IMG/VR virus record: IMGVR_UViG_3300045921_000781
Coordinates: 1 to 33,343 of that record
Source of the DNA: a virus
Reading direction: 5' to 3' (one strand)
DNA: 33,343 nt
In this document: piece after piece, positions 5,882 through 12,113 of the stretch
Numbering within the stretch: the first letter of the stretch is position 1
Layout: each line of letters opens with the position of its first letter
Made by a program: the position numbers and the translations under genes
Notes under the pieces: model-generated
Seen by the model: the letters and a program-made list of their open reading frames with translations, nothing else
Databases searched by the model: none
What the model was told of the DNA's origin: nothing

Positions 5882-6508
5882 ATGAAAAATAGAAAGGCAA
5901 TTTTCTTTACCTCGGATTGGCATATTGGGCATGCTAATGTCCTAGCTTTCGATAATAGGCCGTTTAAGGATCTTGACGAAATGCACAAGGCTCTTGTACG
6001 AAATTATAACGCAACCGTTCCTGAATGCGGCGTTTGCTACTTTCTGGGCGATATTGGCATGGGAACCGTTGAGGTTGTTAGAGAGGTTATTTCTCAATTA
6101 AATGGAATTAAAGTTTTAGTCAGGGGAAACCACGATCGTAAAATGCACTCTTGCTATGAGCTGGGTTTTGATGTAGTATTAAATGAGGCCGCCATTTATA
6201 TTCAAAATGAGCGTGTAACTATGACACATTGCCCACTAAGAGGTACGTTTAGAGAAGACGTTATGGGTATGAAAGGGATTGTTGGGACTGAAAACTGGCA
6301 TGGAGAGTATAAACAAAAAGAATTTTCGATTGAAAATCGAGGGCAGTACCATTTGCACGGGCATATTCATAGCCCAAATGGTGGTAAAAGCCAGAAAATT
6401 CTTGGGCGTCAATACGATGTGGGGGTGCCAGCCAATAGATACAGACCAGTAAGTATTTCCGAGATTGAATCTTGGATTGTAAAAACTAAAGGAATGAGAA
6501 ATGTTTGA
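5882..6508 (+). CDS. calcineurin-like metallophosphoesterase
   Basis: 208 residues with the full set of metal-binding motifs in order: SDWHIGH (Asp12, His14), GDIG (Asp57), RGNHD (Asn83, His84), a later His116 (MTHCP) and HGHIHS (His159, His161). Such enzymes use two metals to hydrolyse phosphomonoesters or diesters, and several phages carry them near nucleotide-metabolism genes. The substrate cannot be told (RNA 2',3'-cyclic ends, nucleotides or phosphoproteins are all possible). ATG 5882 follows the previous TAG directly with only a weak SD (GTGGG), so translation is probably coupled. Confidence 0.9.
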   Translation: MKNRKAIFFTSDWHIGHANVLAFDNRPFKDLDEMHKALVRNYNATVPECGVCYFLGDIGMGTVEVVREVISQLNGIKVLVRGNHDRKMHSCYELGFDVVLNEAAIYIQNERVTMTHCPLRGTFREDVMGMKGIVGTENWHGEYKQKEFSIENRGQYHLHGHIHSPNGGKSQKILGRQYDVGVPANRYRPVSISEIESWIVKTKGMRNV

Positions 6509-6689
6509 GGTAGGTGACAAGGTGGCAGCCTTTGGTAATCAAGGGGTTGTACATTCGATTTCATCTAACGGTATGTTTTTACATGTCAAATTTAAAGAAT
6601 TTGAATCTTTGGTTGTTTTTAATATCGACGGGAGATTGTTTAAATGGAACAAGAAGCCGACACTCAAAAAAGTCAAGTCAAAAAAATAA
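6501..6689 (+). CDS. small SH3/KOW-like barrel protein
   Basis: 62 residues from ATG 6501, with AAGGA inside the preceding gene, which it overlaps by 8 bases. The sequence MFEVGDKVAAFGNQGVVHSI and following strands (MFLHVKFKE, SLVVFNIDG) fit a short beta barrel with a VGDxV...G.V..I start, as in KOW or SH3-like modules. The C-terminus is basic (LKKVKSKK), so nucleic-acid binding is plausible. No family can be named. Confidence 0.65.
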   Translation: MFEVGDKVAAFGNQGVVHSISSNGMFLHVKFKEFESLVVFNIDGRLFKWNKKPTLKKVKSKK

Positions 6690-6844
6690 CACAAGAGCCA
6701 GCTTTTATTTTCTGGCTTGGAATGGTATTCGGCATGATAATTACAGCGGGCGTGTTCGGGCATGATGTTGTACCAAAAAGTATGCTTAAAAAGAAAAGTT
6801 TTTATATGGACGGTAAATATTATGAAATAAAGGAGTTAAAATGA
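6644..6844 (+). CDS. 66-aa single-TM protein
   Basis: GGGAG precedes ATG 6644, which lies within the end of the previous gene (46-base overlap). Residues 1-18 are charged, 20-39 form a TM helix (FIFWLGMVFGMIITAGVFGH), followed by a short basic and aromatic tail (KKKSFYMDGKYYEIKEL). Function unknown. The long overlap with a different frame is unusual, but the SD and the ATGA link to the next gene support it. Confidence 0.55.
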   Translation: MEQEADTQKSQVKKITQEPAFIFWLGMVFGMIITAGVFGHDVVPKSMLKKKSFYMDGKYYEIKELK

Positions 6845-7005
6845 AACTGCAGGTAGAAATTAAAGCTATTCTAAACGAGGAAGATCCATCTTATCGAACT
6901 ATTACGACACTTGGCATTGAAAAGGCCGTAGAAAAGTTTAAAAAAGATCTAGAGTCTAAAGGTGTGTCTAGCCTTGAACTTAAAATTACGGAAGTAAATG
7001 AATAA
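6841..7005 (+). CDS. 54-aa hypothetical protein
   Basis: ATG 6841 overlaps the previous stop (ATGA), with AAGGAG just upstream; the stop is TAA 7003-7005. The sequence has a beta-alpha-beta pattern: MKLQVEIKAILNEE, then helix GIEKAVEKFKKDLESKG, then LELKITEVNE. Its size suggests a ferredoxin-like half or a small inhibitor-type fold. No recognised family. Confidence 0.6.
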   Translation: MKLQVEIKAILNEEDPSYRTITTLGIEKAVEKFKKDLESKGVSSLELKITEVNE

Positions 7006-7010
7006 TATTT

Positions 7011-7370
7011 ATGAAGTTTACGCAACATGATATTGTCCTTTACAGAGGAAACAGAGCAAAAGTTTTAACTGGTTGGCATTCTATCTCTGGCAAGCCTAAG
7101 TATCGAATCGAGATACTTGACGGCGCCGCCAAGGGCATGTCCCTTGAAGTGGTAGAAGATAGGCTTGAAAAAAGCAATGATTTGTGGGATGCAGAGGATA
7201 AGTCGAACTATATTTTAGGGGTAGATACTGAAAAAAGATGCCCTTCCTGCGGCTCCAATTGGGTGGTAACTAGGTTTAACGGTAAGGTGTGGTATGACTG
7301 CACATATTGCAAAAAAACCAAGGAAGAAATTATGAAGCAGTATCCTCCTAAATTTAACCACCGCCCTTAG
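7011..7370 (+). CDS. SH3-like + C-terminal zinc-ribbon protein
   Basis: 119 residues. The N-terminal part (residues 4-50) resembles a small beta barrel (HDIVLYRGNRAKVLTGWH, YRIEILDGAAKG). Residues 77-100 form a zinc ribbon with CPSC and CTYC pairs (Cys77, Cys80, Cys97, Cys100). Such proteins usually bind nucleic acid or join transcription complexes. The SD is weak (a TAA-rich gap of five bases after the previous gene). The role is unknown; the ribbon itself is convincing. Confidence 0.65.
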   Translation: MKFTQHDIVLYRGNRAKVLTGWHSISGKPKYRIEILDGAAKGMSLEVVEDRLEKSNDLWDAEDKSNYILGVDTEKRCPSCGSNWVVTRFNGKVWYDCTYCKKTKEEIMKQYPPKFNHRP

Positions 7371-7379
7371 GAGAATTAA

Positions 7380-7541
7380 GTGCCTATTTTTACCGTAGAG
7401 TGTGTTTTGGGCTGGATATTTTTATTAATATTTTTATACCATACCCATTTACAAAACTTTCAAGATGGGATATTCTTTGGTGCGGTAGCTTTTGTTCTGT
7501 TCGTGGTAGATATAATTAAGAAAATATGGAGGATTAAATGA
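7380..7541 (+). CDS. 53-aa two-TM membrane peptide, GTG start
   Basis: GTG 7380 follows a good SD (AGGAGA) and the TGA (7539-7541) overlaps the dNMP kinase ATG. The product is very hydrophobic: TM1 about residues 8-20 (CVLGWIFLLIFLY) and TM2 about 31-46 (IFFGAVAFVLFVVDII), ending KKIWRIK. It is a hairpin membrane protein. A two-TM peptide of this size could be a small holin or antiholin, but no lysin gene is nearby. Confidence 0.6.
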   Translation: MPIFTVECVLGWIFLLIFLYHTHLQNFQDGIFFGAVAFVLFVVDIIKKIWRIK

Positions 7542-8188
7542 AAAAGCCAATTGTCATTGGAATTGTAGCGCCAAAGCAGGCAGGCAAGTCAACCACCACC
7601 AACATGATGGCTGAGTTTGCTAATGTAAAAGAATCAGCCTTTGCCGATAAGCTTAAAAATTCCTGCGCCAAAGCTTTTGACATCCCTAGACATCATTTTG
7701 ACGATCAAGACAAAAAAGAGACTCCTTTTGAAACGCCTAAAAAGCTGGATCTTGACAAGATTAGCTCTATTTTGAAGGATTATGACGCTCCAATGAATAG
7801 TCAAACGGTAAAATCCAAAATTGTGGGTATGGAGCTGTACACCCCGCGACACATCGCCCAAATTGTTGGCACAGAGCTTCTTCGTGATGGCGTGTCTAAA
7901 AACATTCATATTGATAATGTAATTATTTATCCAGAAGCAATTACCGTAATTAGCGATACTCGCTTTGAAAATGAATATGAAGTGATGAAGCAAAGAAGCG
8001 ATATTGAGTATCACGCCGTTTATGTTTATAGAAAACAAGCGGAAGATGCGGCAAGGATGTCAAATCATCCGTCTGAAACGGAATTTTTTAAGTTTAAGGA
8101 TAAGTGCCACCTAATTGACAACAATGGGGACCTAAGAGATCTAGAGCTTAATGTTAAAAAGTTTCTAGATAAAATCTTAGTTAAATAA
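7538..8188 (+). CDS. deoxynucleoside monophosphate kinase
   Basis: 216 residues, GGAGG SD before ATG 7538. The P-loop is APKQAGKST (11-19); its first Gly is replaced by Ala, which is tolerated in some phage kinases. The core TPRHIAQIVGTELLRDG, the strand ISDTRFENE (Asp140, Arg142, Glu144) and the lid-like HPSETE are features I associate with T4 gene 1-type dNMP kinases. It phosphorylates dNMPs to dNDPs for phage DNA synthesis. It fits with the dCMP deaminase and the MazG-like enzyme. It ends one base before the next gene. Confidence 0.88.
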   Translation: MKKPIVIGIVAPKQAGKSTTTNMMAEFANVKESAFADKLKNSCAKAFDIPRHHFDDQDKKETPFETPKKLDLDKISSILKDYDAPMNSQTVKSKIVGMELYTPRHIAQIVGTELLRDGVSKNIHIDNVIIYPEAITVISDTRFENEYEVMKQRSDIEYHAVYVYRKQAEDAARMSNHPSETEFFKFKDKCHLIDNNGDLRDLELNVKKFLDKILVK

Positions 8189-8189
8189 T

Positions 8190-9464
8190 ATGGAAAAAAT
8201 GACAAAAAAAAGAGTCAATAGGATAAAAAGCAAACATCTTATTAATGTTGAAGATGTTTTTGTTGAAATGGAGCGCAAATATTACGCAAAAAACATCAAT
8301 AAAAACGACTTCTTACTGAAACTGGAAGGCTTAAATCCTTTTAAGAAGGTCGTAACTGAAGGGACGGACTACTATTATGAAGGGGTTGATAGCGTGGTTC
8401 GTTACAGAAACAGTGAGGACTGCAAAGAGCTTACAATTAAAAATAGGCTAAGTTCTAAAACCATACTCTCTAGAAAAGAAGTTGACCTTGATGTTTTTAA
8501 TAACCTTGAACTAAACGTATTTACCTTTTTAAAAGCTTTGGGGTATAAAGAATCTTTTAAAATATATAAAAAATGCGACATTTACTGGTTTAGGGATGAA
8601 GGAGTAGAGCTAAATGTTGTTTTTTATACTGTTTTTAGCGATTTTAAAGATCCAATTGATTTTATAGAGATAGAGGTAAAAAAGGGCACTAATTACAAAA
8701 CAGGAAAAGCCATAATAAATAAATGGGAAAAAAAGTTAGGACTAAAAATTGGATGGAGAGTTTGTAAAAGTCTTTATGAGATATATTCTGGGAAATTAAC
8801 ACCTTTTGTTAACAAGTCTGATTTCTTCTGCGGATCTTGCGGTACAGTAAAGACCGAAGATTCTTTTTATTTAAGAGAGAGCGGTAAGCCAAAACAGGGC
8901 GATACGTGCATTGAATGCGCACAAAAATACTGGAAATCCGAAGAGGGTAAAGCAAAAAAGAAAATCAAAAGATCCCGATACGCATCGAAAATAGCAGCCT
9001 ATAATAAAAAATATAGAGCAGAAAATAAAGAAAAAATAGTAAAAAGAAGAAGGGTTTATCTTAAAGAAAAATATCAAAAAGATCCTATTTTTAAAATTAA
9101 AACTGCCCTAAGGTCTCGAAATCTTTTGTTTTTAAAATCAAAGAAAATAAAAAAAACCAACAAAACCTTCGATATTTTGGGCTGTTCTGCTGAGTTTTTT
9201 AAGTCTTATATAGAATCTATGTTCTATGACCATCCAGTTACAGGAGAAAAAATGACATGGGAAAATAGAGGCAGAGGCCCTGACAAATGGCAAATAGATC
9301 ATATAGTTCCTTTTGTTGATATCGATGTAACGAATGAAGAAGATGTAAAAAAGGTTTGCAACTATAAAAATATGAGACCCCTATGGGGAGATGAACATTT
9401 AAAGAAAAGTATAGAAGAAAGAAAAAAAGGTTTTAAAATACTAAAAGGAGCGGAAAATGGATAG
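8190..9464 (+). CDS. CYTH-domain / zinc-finger / HNH endonuclease fusion
   Basis: 424 residues in one frame. Residues 20-190 read as a CYTH (triphosphate tunnel) domain: EMERK (26-30, the ExExK signature), DYYYEG, RYR (71-73), LTIKNR, RKEVDL (95-100), FLKALGYKES, and IEIEV near 159-163. Residues 214-243 are a CxxC...CxxC finger (CGSC, CIEC) followed by a Lys/Arg-rich helix. Residues 327-406 are an HNH nuclease: LGCSAEFFKSYIES, MTWEN, WQIDHIVPF (Asp370, His371), then NYKNMRPLW (Asn394) and His403. Finger plus HNH is the usual plan of free-standing phage HNH homing enzymes; fusion to a CYTH domain is not one I know. No Met lies near the junction (about 205-213), so the second half is not a separable gene. 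AT-rich like mobile genes. Weak SD at ATG 8190. Confidence 0.85.
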   Translation: MEKMTKKRVNRIKSKHLINVEDVFVEMERKYYAKNINKNDFLLKLEGLNPFKKVVTEGTDYYYEGVDSVVRYRNSEDCKELTIKNRLSSKTILSRKEVDLDVFNNLELNVFTFLKALGYKESFKIYKKCDIYWFRDEGVELNVVFYTVFSDFKDPIDFIEIEVKKGTNYKTGKAIINKWEKKLGLKIGWRVCKSLYEIYSGKLTPFVNKSDFFCGSCGTVKTEDSFYLRESGKPKQGDTCIECAQKYWKSEEGKAKKKIKRSRYASKIAAYNKKYRAENKEKIVKRRRVYLKEKYQKDPIFKIKTALRSRNLLFLKSKKIKKTNKTFDILGCSAEFFKSYIESMFYDHPVTGEKMTWENRGRGPDKWQIDHIVPFVDIDVTNEEDVKKVCNYKNMRPLWGDEHLKKSIEERKKGFKILKGAENG

Positions 9465-9906
9465 TAAAACATACCTAAAAGAATCAGCAAGAACAGTTAG
9501 CGGTGACTATGATGCAATTGGAAGCAGAATGTCTCCTCCAAAACATATACATGTTATTGATGAGGATGAAATTAAAGATATTATCCCAAACCCTCAAAAA
9601 CAAAAAATAATTGATCTTCAGCATGCGGCCCTAGGTATGGTGACGGAATCGGCGGAGTTTGCCGACATGCTTAAAAAGCATTTGTTTTATGGAAAGCCAT
9701 TGGATGAAGTTAATTTGGCCGAAGAAATTGCCGATAATCTGTGGTATTGCGCCATGGCTCTTCGTGCTCTTGGGACTGATTTTGAAACTGTTATGGAAAG
9801 AAACATTGCCAAGCTAAGGGCTAGATATCCCGAAAAATTTACCGAAGAGCTTGCAGAAAACCGTAATTTAGAAAAAGAAAGAGCTATTTTAGAAGGAAAA
9901 GAGTAA
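9457..9906 (+). CDS. MazG-like nucleotide pyrophosphohydrolase
   Basis: 149 residues, strong AAAGGAG SD; it overlaps the preceding gene by 8 bases. The all-alpha NTP-PPase signature ExxE-(about 22)-ExxD is present: MVTESAEFADMLKKH (Glu64, Glu67) and EEIADNLWYCAMAL (Glu90, Asp93). It hydrolyses (d)NTPs to the monophosphate and PPi. In phages such enzymes are thought to clean nucleotide pools or lower (p)ppGpp. The N-terminal 45 residues precede the domain, as in other phage MazG-like proteins. It is the last gene before the virion block. Confidence 0.88.
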   Translation: MDSKTYLKESARTVSGDYDAIGSRMSPPKHIHVIDEDEIKDIIPNPQKQKIIDLQHAALGMVTESAEFADMLKKHLFYGKPLDEVNLAEEIADNLWYCAMALRALGTDFETVMERNIAKLRARYPEKFTEELAENRNLEKERAILEGKE

Positions 9907-9916
9907 TCTTTACAAT

Positions 9917-11236
9917 ATGTTAACTCAACCACAAAGAATTGAAATTTCCAAGAAAATAATTTCGATCCCTAAGCAGATTGCGGCTGCCACAGAGGCTAAA
10001 AACCTTATTCAGACGGTAGATCTTCCAAAGGCTCAGGATCTTGATAATGGGAATAAGTCTCTGATTGATCAAAGAAAGCCGTTGATCGACGGATATCAGG
10101 CTGAACTTCAAATGCTTGACGGAAATGGCAGAACTGTTTTGGTTGAGCAGGACTATTTGGATGCTTCGGTCAGATTGCTTGGCAATAAGTTTTTTTACAA
10201 TCAGCCGTCAGTTCCCACCCCTTCAATGCCAGACGGGGTGTGGAAAAACCTTATTCCTTTCCTAAAGGGGTTTGGTATTGGGAAAAACTATAACGAAGCT
10301 TATTCTGTTGTTCAAAAAGAGCAGGATTTGATTGATGCGTTTGACACTGCCGTAACTGCGTTTGAGACGTTTCATCCAATGGAAAGATGTACGGGTCAGA
10401 GAGCAATTGCAAACCCCAACCCTCCTCCTACAGATCTCATTCAGACATACGCCGCCGTACAGACTGCTTTAACCAATCTAATTACTGCAGTTAACAACTA
10501 TGACGCGTTTTTGACGGCACAATCGGCTATTATTTACACGTTAGATTCAAACCTGACCAGACAGACTCAATCCAATGCCGCAAAGAGCAATATTGATACA
10601 ATAATTAAACCAGCAATTGCTTTATGGCTTAGCTATAACAATTACAACACTTCGCACGGACAAACGACGATTGCTGGATTCTATGCGTATGATACAACTC
10701 TATTGGCCCCTACTAAGGGCAACCCGCTTCAGCTTAACGTATTAAAGGCGGCGGTTGTTGCAAGAAAAAACTTTATTGATAATACTAGAAAGCCGCAATT
10801 GCTTGGCTATCTTGGCAACGTAACTCAAGCAACCAATGGAGAAATTACGGCTCAATCGGGGCTTTATGGGGAGAGGGCTTTGGCGATTGTGCTAAGGCTT
10901 AATACAATTGGCGGGTCTTTGGCTAATATTGAGGGTCTGAAGAAGGCTATTCAAGCTCAAGATAATATTATTCAGTCTGGAAACTTGTCTTCTCAGGCTT
11001 ACGATTTAGCCTTAAAGGCGTCTAAATTTATAGCGCCAGCCAACGGCACTAAGTCTATTCATGTGGAAAATTCTGGGATTTTCTCTGTTGGGGATTCGGT
11101 TTTTGTTTGCGCAGACGAACAGGCTGAGCTTTCAGGAACAATAGTTCAAATTGCTGGAACAAGAATTGATTTAGATTTTGAAGTGCCTCAAAAATATACC
11201 GCATTGAATAACTCCCGTCTTTATAAAGTTATTTAG
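9917..11236 (+). CDS. presumed virion structural protein, unknown family
   Basis: 439 residues from ATG 9917 (no strong SD). Ala/Gln/Asn/Thr-rich, with long helical stretches in the first 370 residues (IEISKKIISIPKQIAAATEA, TYAAVQTALTNLITAVNNYD). The C-terminal 70 residues form a beta module (SIHVENSGIFSVGDSVFVCA, AELSGTIVQIAG). It has no signal peptide and one short Pro-rich segment (NPNPPPTD). It lies directly upstream of the baseplate genes and has the same codon and composition style, so a tail or baseplate component is likely. Its 3' end overlaps a leftward gene by 8 bases. No family recognised. Confidence 0.7.
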   Translation: MLTQPQRIEISKKIISIPKQIAAATEAKNLIQTVDLPKAQDLDNGNKSLIDQRKPLIDGYQAELQMLDGNGRTVLVEQDYLDASVRLLGNKFFYNQPSVPTPSMPDGVWKNLIPFLKGFGIGKNYNEAYSVVQKEQDLIDAFDTAVTAFETFHPMERCTGQRAIANPNPPPTDLIQTYAAVQTALTNLITAVNNYDAFLTAQSAIIYTLDSNLTRQTQSNAAKSNIDTIIKPAIALWLSYNNYNTSHGQTTIAGFYAYDTTLLAPTKGNPLQLNVLKAAVVARKNFIDNTRKPQLLGYLGNVTQATNGEITAQSGLYGERALAIVLRLNTIGGSLANIEGLKKAIQAQDNIIQSGNLSSQAYDLALKASKFIAPANGTKSIHVENSGIFSVGDSVFVCADEQAELSGTIVQIAGTRIDLDFEVPQKYTALNNSRLYKVI

Positions 11237-11495
11237 TTCTGGAGACGTTCTCCATTTTTTCCAACATTTTAATTCTGATCTTGCCAAACTCAGCGTCGTA
11301 ATCATTGGATGTAATTTTGTCTCCAGTCATCCTTTTGATGTCAAAATAAAGTCCAAGATCCTCAATCATTTTGTTGTACTCGTCGTTTAAATATTCAAAA
11401 ATCACATCTTTTAGTTTTTCTCGGCCTATTTCCGAGTAGTATGGGCCACGAGTAATGTCATCTACAATTTTATCCGCTAACTTGTAAATTTCCAT
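11229..11495 (-). CDS. 88-aa hypothetical protein, second gene of leftward cassette 1
   Basis: The frame is open further upstream, but that part overlaps the metallopeptidase gene. The true start is ATG at 11495, one base after the metallopeptidase stop, with GGAG upstream. The product is helical and charged (MEIYKLADKIVDDITRG, LKDVIFEYLNDEYNKMIED, FGKIRIKMLEKMENV). No membrane segment. Its stop (11229-11231) lies inside the end of the convergent structural gene. Unknown function; it may assist the lipoprotein peptidase with which it is co-transcribed. Confidence 0.65.
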   Translation of the reverse strand: MEIYKLADKIVDDITRGPYYSEIGREKLKDVIFEYLNDEYNKMIEDLGLYFDIKRMTGDKITSNDYDAEFGKIRIKMLEKMENVSRTK

Positions 11496-11496
11496 T

Positions 11497-12039
11497 TTAA
11501 TCTTTTCTCCATAAAATTGATCTGTATGATTCTGTGTCCGCCCTTCCAAAAAATTCTTCGATGTAGTAGATGTAGTGCTTGTTAAAGCAGTACAGTCCGA
11601 CTTCATAGGGGTGCATGATCGAGGATGGGCACCCGTCCCATAGATCATTTTGGGCTTTAAATATACCAATGTCAATAAAAAAATCGTGAAAAATATCATC
11701 TTTAGTATCCGTATGGTATCTGTATAAAACACAGTGTCCAATTTCGTGCATTAAAGTCTCCATCCGTCTTTGGTAGGAGGAATATTTCCAGAACTTCCTA
11801 TCTATATCTATTTCTTTGGTTATTAAACTGCAACGACCAACAACTGGCGATTCTAGATCGGAAAATCCAATAGTTAGGTATTTTAACTGGCTTTGTTTGA
11901 TGGAGCCTTGGGAAAACTCAATAATTTCAGACATATACGGTTGAAATTCAGAGTCTATTCCTTTATGTTTTTTGAATCCATACAAAGAACTGCAGCCACT
12001 CAAAAATAACACAAGCAACAATGTAAGTTTATTTTTCAT
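11497..12039 (-). CDS. lipoprotein zinc metallopeptidase, first gene of leftward cassette 1
   Basis: 180 residues from ATG 12039; the longer frame to 12111 is rejected because MKNKLTLLLVLFLSGCSS is a clean lipoprotein signal with lipobox LSGC (Cys16). HEIGH (98-102) follows MEIL-type helix residues ETLM and precedes CVLYRYH (His109). SSIMHP further on resembles a metzincin Met-turn. The strict HExxHxxGxxH is not met (His109 is one residue late and Gly is absent), so the third ligand is uncertain. It should sit in the outer membrane or periplasm and cut an envelope or external protein. Encoded opposite to the baseplate genes, it looks like a moron expressed on its own. Confidence 0.8.
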   Translation of the reverse strand: MKNKLTLLLVLFLSGCSSLYGFKKHKGIDSEFQPYMSEIIEFSQGSIKQSQLKYLTIGFSDLESPVVGRCSLITKEIDIDRKFWKYSSYQRRMETLMHEIGHCVLYRYHTDTKDDIFHDFFIDIGIFKAQNDLWDGCPSSIMHPYEVGLYCFNKHYIYYIEEFFGRADTESYRSILWRKD

Positions 12040-12046
12040 GGTATAT
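12039..12046 (+). promoter_or_regulatory. TGGTATAT motif pointing to the baseplate gene at 12114
   Basis: TGGTATATATTAAAG overlaps the start codon of the leftward metallopeptidase gene. Read rightward it is TGn-TATATA, a possible extended -10. A start near 12053 would give a leader of about 60 bases for the gene at 12114, including the hairpin at 12049-12074. Confidence 0.4.
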
Positions 12047-12048
12047 AT

Positions 12049-12074
12049 TAAAGATTGCGAAAAAACAATCTTTA
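12049..12074. other. perfect 9-bp hairpin in divergent control region
   Basis: TAAAGATTG (12049-12057) and CAATCTTTA (12066-12074) pair fully around the loop CGAAAAAA. The hairpin lies exactly between the two inverted TGGTATAT copies. It may be a dyad operator that controls both directions, or a leader structure. There is no U-tract for termination in either direction. Confidence 0.55.
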
Positions 12075-12078
12075 TTAC

Positions 12079-12086
12079 ATATACCA
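12079..12086 (-). promoter_or_regulatory. TGGTATAT motif pointing to leftward cassette 1
   Basis: On the minus strand GTGGTATATGTAA lies 40 bases upstream of the metallopeptidase start (12039). It is the inverted partner of the copy at 12039-12046, so the two candidate promoters face each other across the hairpin. Confidence 0.4.
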
Positions 12087-12091
12087 CCCCC

Positions 12092-12108
12092 TCCTTAAAA
12101 ATCAAGGA
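12092..12108 (+). promoter_or_regulatory. SD of the 12114 gene within a small stem
   Basis: The SD AAGGA (12104-12108) can pair with TCCTT (12092-12096) across a 7-base loop. The stem could hide the ribosome site of the baseplate gene. It is short (5 bp), so the effect would be modest. Confidence 0.3.
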
Positions 12109-12113
12109 CATTC

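Noticed and set aside
7380-7541. Two-TM peptide called as holin
   Set aside because: Topology and size allow it, but there is no endolysin nearby and no family match, so it is listed only as a membrane peptide.
8800-9464. HNH part as a separate gene
   Set aside because: No start codon with SD lies near the domain junction and the frame is continuous with the CYTH part.
11496-11741. N-terminal extension of the 88-aa leftward protein
   Set aside because: It lies in a second frame of the metallopeptidase gene; ATG 11495 has an SD and sits just after that gene's stop.
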